Origin: Candidatus Scatousia excrementipullorum | GTDB taxonomy: Bacteria > Cyanobacteriota > Vampirovibrionia > Gastranaerophilales > Gastranaerophilaceae | Direction of reading: 5' to 3' | Length of the DNA stretch: 8,356 nt | NCBI GenBank assembly: GCA_017694215.1 | Contig: JADIND010000048.1 | Location: forward strand, 1 to 8,356 | In this document: piece after piece, positions 1 to 5,050 of the stretch | How positions within the stretch are numbered: position 1 is the first letter of the stretch | Layout of the letters: each line of letters starts with the position of its first letter | Notes under the pieces: generated by a model | Told to the model about the DNA's origin: nothing | The model's input: the letters and a program-made list of their open reading frames with translations, nothing else | Databases searched by the model: none | Made by a program: the position numbers and the translations under genes

Positions 1-920
1 GTTTCAACAAGTTCAAGATTTTTTCTTGTTGAAGCATCTAGAATCATGTACTCCGACAATTCATAAGTTTCAATTCTTTCAAATTTAGGAATATTATTTT
101 TCAAAGTTTCCCATACATAAGCAAGCAAAGCACCTGCCGCACGGAACCCGAGTTTATATTTTGAAAACCCGAAGGCCTCAAGACTTTTAGTTTCAAAAAC
201 TGCTTTTAAATTATTACCGGCAAACTCTGCAGAAAAAACATTTGTCGGAATTTTTGAACAGTTATAAAGCTTTTGAATATTTTCTGGCAAATCGATTTTT
301 TCTTCCGGAACAATCTGGAAAGGCTGAACTTTTTGAGCAAGCGACGGAGCGACTATTTCAGCCGGAGAAATTCTTGTGAGTTCTGCCATAATCAAATTCA
401 AAGGAGCCTGAGTCGCTTTAAATTCACCCGTCGAAATATCTGCATAAGCAAAGCCGTAAAGATCGCTTTTTTCATCCTTAAACATTGCACAGATATAGTT
501 ATTCGAGTTTTGTTTAAGAAAATCGCTTTCAGTAATAGTTCCTGCCGTAATTACTCTTGTAACCCCTCTTTTAACAAGCCCTTTTGCAAATTTCGGATCC
601 TCCAGCTGATCACATATTGCAACTTTAATATTTTTCTGAACAAGTTTTTCAAGATAACCGTTCACAGCCTTAGCCGGAATACCTGCAAGAGGAACTTTTC
701 CGTAATAACTTCCGGCATCACGGCAGGTCAGAGTTAATTCCAAAACTTTTGAAAGCAGAACAGCATCTTCAAAAAATGTTTCATAAAAATCACCCAGTCT
801 GTATAAAAGCACGGCATCAGGATTCAATCTTTTGTTCTCAAGATACTGCTGCATGACCGGCGTGAGTTTCTCAATCTCCACATCCTTAGTATGTATGTTG
901 TTGATTTCAGTTCTTGTCAT
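1..920 (-). CDS. mutS: DNA mismatch repair protein MutS, N-terminal 306 residues (3' end outside window)
   Basis: MutS dimers find mispaired or unpaired bases and recruit MutL, with ATP use by a C-terminal domain not in this window. The frame is open from the ATG at 918-920 to the left edge with no frameshift. The mismatch-binding domain I is clear: 'LYRLGDFYETFFEDA' carries the Phe-X-Glu wedge (Phe45-Tyr46-Glu47), followed by 'VPLAGIPAKAVNGYLEKL', 'VAICDQLEDP' and 'VKRGVTRVITAGT'. The connector domain follows, and the visible part ends near 'MILDASTRKNLEL', the conserved entry to the core domain. No Shine-Dalgarno site precedes the ATG; the promoter places transcription start only about 6 bases upstream. 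The gene is divergent from the 960-1559 gene. I saw no clamp-loader or mutL neighbour. MutS2 is unlikely because the mismatch-binding domain is present. Confidence 0.97.
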   Translation of the reverse strand, partial: MTRTEINNIHTKDVEIEKLTPVMQQYLENKRLNPDAVLLYRLGDFYETFFEDAVLLSKVLELTLTCRDAGSYYGKVPLAGIPAKAVNGYLEKLVQKNIKVAICDQLEDPKFAKGLVKRGVTRVITAGTITESDFLKQNSNNYICAMFKDEKSDLYGFAYADISTGEFKATQAPLNLIMAELTRISPAEIVAPSLAQKVQPFQIVPEEKIDLPENIQKLYNCSKIPTNVFSAEFAGNNLKAVFETKSLEAFGFSKYKLGFRAAGALLAYVWETLKNNIPKFERIETYELSEYMILDASTRKNLELVE

Positions 921-929
921 AGTTATAAT
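901..929 (+). promoter_or_regulatory. Sigma70-type promoter for the 960-1559 gene
   Basis: TTGATT (901-906), a 17-base spacer and TATAAT (924-929) form a near-consensus promoter inside the start of mutS. Predicted start is near 936, leaving a 24-base leader that includes the AGAGGA ribosome site at 945-950. Its footprint overlaps that of the divergent mutS promoter, so the two are probably competitive. Confidence 0.7.
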
Positions 930-932
930 TAA

Positions 933-941
933 ATTATACCA
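933..941 (-). promoter_or_regulatory. Extended -10 promoter for mutS
   Basis: Read on the minus strand, TGGTATAAT is a perfect -10 hexamer (933-938) with the TGn extension. No good -35 lies 16-18 bases upstream (TATTGA at best), as is usual for extended -10 promoters. Predicted start is near 926, giving a leader of about 6 bases before the mutS ATG. Confidence 0.65.
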
Positions 942-959
942 TGAAAAGAGGATATCAAT

Positions 960-1559
960 ATGGGATGTCTTAAAAACATTATCAGAGCGATTATACTTGC
1001 CCTTGCTGTTATCGGTTTTTTATCCATAGGCGGAAAAGAATTTGTAACAGGCATGTTCTCAAAATGGATTAACCCGCCGCAGGAAACGATTCTTGAACGG
1101 GCTAAAAAGGTTGGGGATTTTTCCGGAATAAACGAAGAATTTGAGCTTGAAAAAGCTGCAGGCATGCTCGGATATAACGCTGTTGTTGCGGAACACAAAG
1201 CCTCGGGGCAGAAGCTTATTGTAGTTGATTCTTCAAAGAAAACTCTTATCACGGAAGATGATATAAAATCAGAAAATATTGAAGAAAAATTAAAATCAGC
1301 ACTACAAAAAATCAAATATCAGGCAGCCTCCGTAGAAGATTTAAAAGTGACAAAACGAGGTACTATGGCGGCATACGGGAAGGAAAAACCTTACGTAAGA
1401 TTTGAAGCAAAAATCAGCAGGTTGCCAATAGGAGATGTTTCAGGTATAATTTCTGTGACGACAGCACAGGACGGAACGAACAGAATTCTTGTTGCGGTCA
1501 ACGAAAAATCGAAATATTCACAGTTGATATCTGAAGAATTTTTCAAAGAAGTTAAATAA
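960..1559 (+). CDS. Membrane-anchored protein of unknown function
   Basis: The product has 199 residues and I do not recognise its family. It begins with a short positive stretch and one hydrophobic segment (about residues 7-24, 'IIRAIILALAVIGFLSIGG'), which looks like an uncleaved signal anchor. The remaining ~170 residues are charged and soluble-looking, so they probably lie outside the cytoplasmic membrane. There are no Cys residues after position 3 and no catalytic motif I can name. The C-terminal third ('VRFEAKISRLPIGDVSGIISVTT' region) alternates like beta structure. The start is well supported: AGAGGA lies 9 bases before the ATG and a strong promoter is at 901-929. It is followed by a structured region and tRNA-Leu on the same strand, with no obvious terminator between, so it may be co-transcribed with the tRNA. 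Confidence 0.85.
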   Translation: MGCLKNIIRAIILALAVIGFLSIGGKEFVTGMFSKWINPPQETILERAKKVGDFSGINEEFELEKAAGMLGYNAVVAEHKASGQKLIVVDSSKKTLITEDDIKSENIEEKLKSALQKIKYQAASVEDLKVTKRGTMAAYGKEKPYVRFEAKISRLPIGDVSGIISVTTAQDGTNRILVAVNEKSKYSQLISEEFFKEVK

Positions 1560-1576
1560 TTGAAAATAAAATAAAA

Positions 1577-1697
1577 TTTTAAGTTAGGATAAAATCCGCT
1601 TAAAAGATGTCGAAGTGGCACTCTGCCGAAAAAAATGATTAAGTATCATTTTTTGAGAGGGTATGAGCTTATTGCAAATACTTCCGCCACTGAGACC
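1577..1697 (+). ncRNA. Candidate structured RNA or tRNA leader of unknown class
   Basis: Dense complementary segments suggest a folded RNA. A first hairpin pairs TTTTAAG (1577-1583) with CTTAAAA (1599-1605) and has an inner GGAT/ATCC stem. A long closing stem follows: GTC-GA-AGTGGC (1609-1619) against GCCACT-GA-GAC (1686-1696), nine Watson-Crick pairs interrupted by a tandem G-A/A-G mismatch. Inside it sit a perfect 10-bp hairpin, AAAAAATGAT (1630-1639) with ATCATTTTTT (1645-1654), and a weaker GGGTAT/ATACTT stem (1659-1664 with 1678-1683). This makes a three-way junction. I could not match it to a riboswitch, ribozyme or housekeeping RNA I know. A weak TAAAAT at 1590-1595 could be a -10 element but has no -35. 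It may simply be the 5' leader of the tRNA transcript. Confidence 0.35.
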
Positions 1698-1735
1698 AAA
1701 CTATTACTTTGAAAATTTAATTTAAATATATTTAT

Positions 1736-1820
1736 GTCGAAGTGGCGGAATTGGTAGACGCGCATGATTCAGGTTCATGTGGTTAACGCCTTGAGGGTTC
1801 GAGTCCCTTCTTCGACACCA
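1736..1820 (+). tRNA. tRNA-Leu (anticodon CAG), CCA encoded
   Basis: An 85-base class II tRNA. Acceptor arms GTCGAAG (1736-1742) and CTTCGAC pair perfectly and are followed by discriminator A and an encoded CCA (1818-1820). The D arm is GGCGGAATTGGTAGACGC. The anticodon stem CATGA/TCATG encloses the loop TTCAGGT, with anticodon CAG at 1770-1772, reading CTG. A long variable arm (GGTTAACGCC) and the T arm GAGGG-TTCGAGT-CCCTT follow, as expected for leucine. It is followed at once by an intrinsic terminator. Confidence 0.97.
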
Positions 1821-1822
1821 TA

Positions 1823-1850
1823 AAAAAGAGAGGCTAGCACCTCTCTTTTT
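1823..1850 (+). terminator. Intrinsic terminator of the tRNA-Leu transcript
   Basis: GAGAGG (1828-1833) and CCTCTC (1840-1845) form a stem extended by A5/T5, with loop CTAGCA and a T-run at 1846-1850. It starts two bases after the tRNA. The A/T flanks could let it work in both directions, so it may also stop minus-strand transcription from the DUF559 gene. Confidence 0.9.
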
Positions 1851-1864
1851 ATTTGTATAGACGA

Positions 1865-1904
1865 CTTCCTCCAACTCGTGGAAGACCGGGATGGGTAACA
1901 ACCC
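1865..1904 (+). repeat. GC-rich hairpin repeat, copy 1 (left of the DUF559 gene)
   Basis: CTTCC (1865-1869) pairs with GGAAG (1880-1884). The tail CCGGGATGGG-t-AAC (1886-1899) matches the tail of the copy at 2396-2431: 18 of 20 bases agree from GGAAG onward. A small GGGT-aaca-ACCC hairpin ends it. The GC content contrasts with the surrounding AT-rich DNA. Confidence 0.6.
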
Positions 1905-1922
1905 GTAAGGGCTTATTGATTA

Positions 1923-2258
1923 TCACATCAAATATTTTAATATTTCTCGATAAACGCATTCGATACTGTTATCAATATCATTGTTCCAAAATCTTATTAC
2001 TTTATACCCTTTAGTTTCAAGGTACTTTGTTCTTTCATGGTCGTAGATTAAGTTTTTATTTTCGTTATGCTGTCCGCCGTCAATTTCTATAATTAATTTC
2101 TTTTCATTACAAATAAAGTCAACTATATAACTTCCTATTGGGTATTGTCGTCTAAATTTAAGGCCATTAATACTTTTCTTTCTTAAAAACTGCCAAAGGA
2201 TTCTTTCTTGTTTGGTCATATTTTTTCTAAGAGATCTTGCTTTTTCAGTAATATTCAT
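1923..2258 (-). CDS. DUF559-family (PF04480) endonuclease-like protein
   Basis: A 111-residue protein of the DUF559 family, whose fold resembles very-short-patch-repair and other PD-(D/E)XK nucleases. The real substrate is not established for the family. The sequence matches it from end to end: 'ARSLRKNMTKQERILWQFLR' (residues 7-26), 'RRQYPIGSYIVDF' with Asp47, then 'LIIEIDGGQH' with Glu58, Asp60 and His64, and the C-terminal 'KGYKVIRFWNNDI' strand. Length is normal, so it is probably intact. No Shine-Dalgarno site precedes the ATG, and an extended -10 box places transcription start at the ATG itself. It stands alone between the tRNA-Leu terminator and GC-rich repeats on both sides, which suggests a mobile or repeat-associated cassette rather than part of an operon. 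Confidence 0.88.
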   Translation of the reverse strand: MNITEKARSLRKNMTKQERILWQFLRKKSINGLKFRRQYPIGSYIVDFICNEKKLIIEIDGGQHNENKNLIYDHERTKYLETKGYKVIRFWNNDIDNSIECVYREILKYLM

Positions 2259-2264
2259 ATTTTT

Positions 2265-2273
2265 ATTTTATCA
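2265..2273 (-). promoter_or_regulatory. Extended -10 promoter for the DUF559 gene
   Basis: Minus-strand TGATAAAAT gives a -10 hexamer TAAAAT (2265-2270) with the TGn extension. The predicted start (about 2258) coincides with the A of the ATG, implying a leaderless message. The -35 region would fall in the edge of the GC-rich repeat at 2281-2314 and is poor (TTAGGG). Confidence 0.5.
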
Positions 2274-2280
2274 TAAATTT

Positions 2281-2314
2281 CTCCCCACCCTAACCCTCCC
2301 CAAGTTGGGGAGGG
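2281..2314 (-). repeat. GC-rich hairpin repeat, copy 2 (inverted)
   Basis: CCCTCCCCAA (2294-2303) and TTGGGGAGGG (2305-2314) form a perfect 10-bp palindrome around a single base. On the minus strand the hairpin is followed by TTAGGGTGGGGAG, which parallels the 'hairpin + GGGATGGGGAAC' design of the copies at 1865 and 2396. It has no T-run, so it is not a typical terminator. Confidence 0.6.
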
Positions 2315-2395
2315 AAACTACACTTCCTGTATAAATACAATCTTATACTGAAATATTCATAAGTTAATCATTGATACATACAAACCGGCTACACT

Positions 2396-2431
2396 CCTTC
2401 CACAATGTCGGGGAAGGCCGGGATGGGGAAC
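2396..2431 (+). repeat. GC-rich hairpin repeat, copy 3 (right of the DUF559 gene)
   Basis: CCTTCC (2396-2401) pairs with GGAAGG (2412-2417), followed by CCGGGATGGGGAAC (2418-2431). This is the same orientation and nearly the same tail as copy 1 on the far side of the DUF559 gene, so the gene lies between two direct copies about 530 bases apart. Confidence 0.6.
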
Positions 2432-2583
2432 TATTATGGATACCAAACGAAGCACTCCAAACTATTTTTCTCCCAACATTTTAAATAAAAATATCTATAA
2501 GGTTATAGAATAATATTTTTTATGATTTCCGGTACAAAAAATTTACATCATATGTGCAATATGAACAAAAAATTCATCATACC
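2432..2583. other. AT-rich spacer, no convincing gene
   Basis: Between the last GC-rich repeat and the promoter at 2584 I find only a small perfect hairpin, CTATAA-gg-TTATAG (2495-2508). It is followed by an A/T tract and is too weak to call a terminator. A 25-codon reading frame at 2436-2513 has no supporting features. Confidence 0.4.
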
Positions 2584-2613
2584 TTGACATCGAGTTTTTA
2601 AACAGAATAATAG
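2584..2613 (+). promoter_or_regulatory. Sigma70-type promoter for the 94-residue gene
   Basis: A perfect TTGACA (2584-2589) is followed after 18 bases by TAATAG (2608-2613), or after 16 by AATAAT (2606-2611). Either places the start at about 2618-2620, on the ATG at 2619, so the message would be leaderless or nearly so. Confidence 0.6.
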
Positions 2614-2618
2614 AAGAT

Positions 2619-2903
2619 ATGAGAATTTCAAATATAAATAGCTTTTATACCCCGCAGAATTTTTGTGCTGTGAAAAACAATACCCCGAAAGGTACTGCAC
2701 TCACACACCCTAATCCGGTTAAATCAGGTTTAGCTACTGCTGCTGGCTGGTTCGGATTCGGTATCGGGCTGGATTACCTTTCGAGAAAAGTTAAATTTTC
2801 GTCATCTCCTACAAAAAATTCTTTTGCTATTAATGCAATTCTGGCACTCGGAGCCGGAACTTATACAAGCGTAAACACTCTTGTTAAAAAGTCTGATAAA
2901 TAA
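2619..2903 (+). CDS. Small membrane protein of unknown function (94 residues)
   Basis: I do not recognise this protein. After a polar, Asn-rich N-terminus ('MRISNINSFYTPQNF') it has two hydrophobic, glycine-rich segments at about residues 37-54 ('SGLATAAGWFGFGIGLDY') and 68-87 ('NSFAINAILALGAGTYTSV'), separated by a basic loop (SRKVKF). This suggests a two-helix membrane hairpin. The N-terminus is built like that of the convergent 399-residue protein ('MKTNNVNSVSFT'), so the two may belong to the same lineage-specific group. Only a weak ribosome site (AGAAG) is present; a consensus promoter ends at the start codon. It faces the 399-residue gene with 18 bases between their stops and no terminator I can see. 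Confidence 0.75.
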   Translation: MRISNINSFYTPQNFCAVKNNTPKGTALTHPNPVKSGLATAAGWFGFGIGLDYLSRKVKFSSSPTKNSFAINAILALGAGTYTSVNTLVKKSDK

Positions 2904-2921
2904 TTACCGGTACAGGAACAC

Positions 2922-4121
2922 TTATTTTGTTTTCGAACTGTTTCTAATTTTATTTTCTGTATTATATCTGTATTTTGTGAAGAAGTTTGAGGTTCCGGCA
3001 ATAAAAAATCCCATAACACCAATTCCGAATAATAGAGGAACTCCTGCTATCACACACTTTTGCTTAAGTAATTTTTTGTAAACTTCATCAAACTTGCCGC
3101 CTTTTTTTATTGCAATTTCTTTCAAATCTTTCAATTTTGGAACTTCCAGTTGTTCATTAATTAAATCACGGCATTTGTTGTTTTTATATAAAAGTTTTCT
3201 GAAACCTTTTTCCAAAAGTTCGTTGCCGCAGATAATGTAAAAACCAACAAGCGGAAAGCGGAAAAGCGTTTCTAAAAAGTTCTGTTTTCCTCTGTCTTTA
3301 GAAGCACCGAAATATCCTGCTCCGCCCACAAGAACGCACGAAGTCAGCTGACCTCTGCTTAATGCAAATTTTCCGTTATTATCCGCAAAATCCAGACTGA
3401 AATATTTATTAAAAAAATCAGCTTTTTTCTTATTATTTCTAAATAGTTTTGTACCGGGAGCAAGAATTAATTCTGAAATATCTTGTAAAGCTTTAGACTT
3501 ATTTCCTCTTACTGCAAGCATTCCCCCAAGAGCAAGACATCCGGCATATATTCCGGCTGCAGTCAAAATATTTTTCTTTGCACTTATTTCAATTTTCTTG
3601 TTAAATTCCGTATCTTCTTTTTTATCCTTATTTAAATTTGCAATGTTTTCAAAATTTCCCTGCTTAAAAACTTTCAAAGTCATAAGATTTTTTATGTAAT
3701 TAAGGGTAAATTCAATCAAAGGAATTGCAAAAGCTCCGAGAGCGATTGCAGCCTTAACGGGCAACAAAGCTTTATTTCCTTTTTGTTTTAATAATTCAAC
3801 AGCCGGAGTTGAGATTTGTTTTTGTAAATCTGCCGGAAGTCTTTTCGAATAAATATTTTTGAAAACTTTACCTAATAATGCAGGACAATAATAAACAAGA
3901 GCAGACTCAGAAAGTTCCAGAAAAGAATTTTCACCTAAATCGGCCTTACTTCTTGCAAAAACGGCCTTCGGCACAAGTCCAGTTGCAGTATCCTGAATAA
4001 ATCTTATGTTTGAAAGTCCTGCACCGCCTTCCTGAACTGCAACGATTTTACTCATTGCCTTTAAGCCTAAACCGATATTTGAATTTGTGAAAGATACACT
4101 ATTTACATTATTGGTTTTCAT
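2922..4121 (-). CDS. Multi-pass membrane protein of unknown function under a leader attenuator (399 residues)
   Basis: I do not recognise this family. Hydrophobic stretches lie at about residues 73-90, 119-143, 184-204, 258-272, 286-300 and 355-379, separated by Lys-rich loops ('NLNKDKKEDTEFNKK', 'NNKKKADFFNKY'), so four to six membrane passes are plausible. The N-terminus 'NVNSVSFTNSNIG' recalls a phrase common in gut Melainabacteria proteins. The protein has no tryptophan in 399 residues. The start is firm: AAAGGAG (4131-4137) lies 9 bases before the ATG. The gene is read from a promoter about 230 bases upstream through a leader carrying a Trp-rich peptide and a terminator, so its expression probably rises when charged tRNA-Trp is scarce. 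A transporter cannot be excluded, but nothing in the sequence shows one. Confidence 0.85.
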   Translation of the reverse strand: MKTNNVNSVSFTNSNIGLGLKAMSKIVAVQEGGAGLSNIRFIQDTATGLVPKAVFARSKADLGENSFLELSESALVYYCPALLGKVFKNIYSKRLPADLQKQISTPAVELLKQKGNKALLPVKAAIALGAFAIPLIEFTLNYIKNLMTLKVFKQGNFENIANLNKDKKEDTEFNKKIEISAKKNILTAAGIYAGCLALGGMLAVRGNKSKALQDISELILAPGTKLFRNNKKKADFFNKYFSLDFADNNGKFALSRGQLTSCVLVGGAGYFGASKDRGKQNFLETLFRFPLVGFYIICGNELLEKGFRKLLYKNNKCRDLINEQLEVPKLKDLKEIAIKKGGKFDEVYKKLLKQKCVIAGVPLLFGIGVMGFFIAGTSNFFTKYRYNTENKIRNSSKTK

Positions 4122-4149
4122 CAGTAATTTCTCCTTTATAATCCGATAA

Positions 4150-4185
4150 CAAAAATGACCTGCACATAGAGAGTACAGGTCATTT
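4150..4185 (-). terminator. Attenuator terminator (segments 3:4) before the 399-residue gene
   Basis: On the minus strand AAATGACCTG (4176-4185) pairs perfectly over 10 bp with CAGGTCATTT (4153-4162). The loop is 13 bases, and the 3' arm runs into a T5 tract (4151-4155) followed by GTTAT. It lies after the leader peptide stop and before the ribosome site at 4131-4137, so termination here would stop the message before the 399-residue gene. Confidence 0.8.
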
Positions 4186-4248
4186 AAAAATTTTGAACAA
4201 TATTATCGAACTATTGCCATCTTAAATTACCTGTCTCTTTAGACAGGT
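4169..4248 (-). promoter_or_regulatory. Tryptophan-type transcription attenuator: alternative hairpins 1:2 and 2:3
   Basis: Segment 1, ACCTGTCT (4241-4248), pairs with segment 2, AGACAGGT (4229-4236), in a perfect 8-bp hairpin with loop AAAG. An outer ATCTT/AAGAT stem (4255-4259 with 4219-4223) extends it. Segment 2 in context (AGAG-ACAGGT-a-ATTT, 4237-4224) can instead pair with segment 3 (AAAT-g-ACCTGT-a-CTCT, 4185-4170). That gives 4+6+4 pairs with one mismatch and one bulged A, and it destroys the terminator. The paired Trp codons (4253-4248) end at the start of segment 1, so a ribosome stalled there would mask segment 1 and favour 2:3, giving readthrough. A ribosome reaching the stop (4211-4213) would cover the segment 2 side and favour the terminator. 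This is the trpL logic of enteric bacteria, read directly from complementarity. Confidence 0.75.
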
Positions 4249-4285
4249 GCCACCAAGATTGAGTGTTTAAATTTAAGTTTGACAT
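4211..4285 (-). CDS. 24-residue Trp-rich leader peptide
   Basis: The ATG at 4283-4285 opens a 24-codon frame ending in TAG (4211-4213). The N-terminal third is Asn/Leu-rich; the middle reads 'QSWWHL' with Trp11-Trp12, and the end is 'LRWQ' with Trp23. Three Trp in 24 residues, two adjacent, is far above chance and matches leader peptides that sense charged tRNA-Trp; His13 follows directly. An AAAGGA lies 12 bases before the ATG, a longish spacing, and a TAA is in frame two codons upstream, so this ATG is the only start. Its codons overlap segments 1 and 2 of the attenuator. I infer that the peptide has no role beyond sensing its own translation. Confidence 0.7.
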   Translation of the reverse strand: MSNLNLNTQSWWHLSKETGNLRWQ

Positions 4286-4355
4286 AAATTACCAATTTCC
4301 TTTGCTTTATCAGCTTAACACAATCTGAAAAATAGTCAAGAGGCAAAATTTTGAA

Positions 4356-4396
4356 ATTATATCACAGTTTACACTAATTATGCGTAATACTGTCAA
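4356..4396 (-). promoter_or_regulatory. Promoter for the attenuated leader
   Basis: Two overlapping options are visible on the minus strand. An extended -10, TGATATAAT (4356-4364), starts at about 4349. A perfect TTGACA (4391-4396) with 17-base spacing to a weaker TGTAAA (4368-4373) starts at about 4361. Both give a leader of roughly 228-240 bases that contains the Trp peptide and terminator. Confidence 0.55.
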
Positions 4397-4420
4397 ACTG
4401 AACTTGTTTCAGCATCCACA

Positions 4421-4447
4421 CTAATGTCCAAAAAGTTTTGGAATTAG
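4421..4447 (-). terminator. Possible terminator hairpin after the LOG gene
   Basis: CTAAT...ATTAG enclosing CCAAAA (4428-4433) and TTTTGG (4436-4441) forms an interrupted stem 10 bases after the LOG stop codon. No T-run follows it, so termination may be weak or factor-dependent. It separates the large operon from the attenuator promoter. Confidence 0.35.
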
Positions 4448-4456
4448 TATGATGAA

Positions 4457-5050
4457 TTATCTTGTATATATGGAAGAACTAGAAACTTCCGATTTTGCGG
4501 TATAATCGTATTTCACTAAATATTCAACGGCTTCTTCAGGAGTTTGAGCAACATAATAAAGATTTTCGCACAACTTATGATTGGCAAACTTTTCTTTTAT
4601 AATAACGTCAAAAAATTCGATAAGCTTATTATAAAATCCGTTTGTATTTAAAATAATTACAGGCTTATTATTATAACCAAGCTGTTTTTGCACAATCATT
4701 TCTGACAACTCTTCCAATGTTCCGAATCCGCCCGGCAATGCAACAACACCATCCGACAATTCATCCATTTTTGCTTTTCTTGTCCGCATACAGGGAGTAA
4801 CCGTCAAATCAACACATTCATCAGTTGAAACACCCATATTATACAATTTTTCAGGCATCACACCATAAATTTTTCCGCCATATTTTTTTACCTGCTCTGC
4901 ACATGCCCACATAAGCCCGAGAGAACTTCCGCCATAAACCATATTAAACCCGCTTTTAGCCAATAATTCTCCCAATTTTGCGGCAACAGGATAATAACTT
5001 TCATCAAGATAATTACAAGAAGAGGCAAACACACAAATATTTCTACTCAA
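4457..5050 (-). CDS. LOG-family nucleoside 5'-monophosphate phosphoribohydrolase
   Basis: A 197-residue Rossmann-fold protein of the LOG family (TIGR00730 type, formerly called lysine decarboxylase-like). Characterised members release the base from cytokinin or other purine nucleoside monophosphates; the substrate here is not known. Visible motifs: 'VYGGSSLGLM' (residues 38-47), 'MRTRKAKM' (88-95) with the Arg-Lys pair, and the hallmark 'PGGFGTLEE' (106-114) with the catalytic Glu. The start is TTG (5048-5050), supported by a perfect AGGAGG (5059-5064) at 8-base spacing that lies inside the upstream gene. The gene overlaps that gene by 8 bases, so translation is probably coupled. The Ser-rich tail (residues 187-197) is lineage-specific. 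It is last in the rny operon. Confidence 0.93.
   Translation of the reverse strand: MSRNICVFASSCNYLDESYYPVAAKLGELLAKSGFNMVYGGSSLGLMWACAEQVKKYGGKIYGVMPEKLYNMGVSTDECVDLTVTPCMRTRKAKMDELSDGVVALPGGFGTLEELSEMIVQKQLGYNNKPVIILNTNGFYNKLIEFFDVIIKEKFANHKLCENLYYVAQTPEEAVEYLVKYDYTAKSEVSSSSIYTR

Noticed and set aside
273..737. Plus-strand open frame of 154 codons
   Set aside because: It lies antisense to the well-supported mutS frame, and its product has no recognisable features. Other long frames opposite rny, ymdB and the PHP gene were dropped for the same reason.
1686..1696. GCCACTG and CTGAGA strings, as seen in cobalamin and TPP riboswitches
   Set aside because: None of the other conserved boxes of either riboswitch is nearby, and the bases form one strand of the closing stem instead.
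1607..1725. Two tiny reading frames (1607-1642, and 1663-1725 ahead of the tRNA)
   Set aside because: No usable ribosome site (AGAGG is only about 2 bases from the second ATG), no repeated regulatory codons, and both lie in the strongly folded region.
2294..2314. GC-rich palindrome as a terminator
   Set aside because: No T-run on either strand, and no gene ends next to it in a suitable orientation.
2527..2914. TTnCCGGTACA present on both sides of the 94-residue gene (2527-2537 and 2904-2914)
   Set aside because: Eleven bases with one mismatch and no other element features; chance is a fair explanation.
4243..4251. TGGCACC on the minus strand, resembling the T-box core TGGNACC
   Set aside because: No specifier stem or rest of the T-box (GGGTGGTACCGCG) is present. 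The bases are part of the Trp-Trp-His codons and segment 1 of the attenuator.
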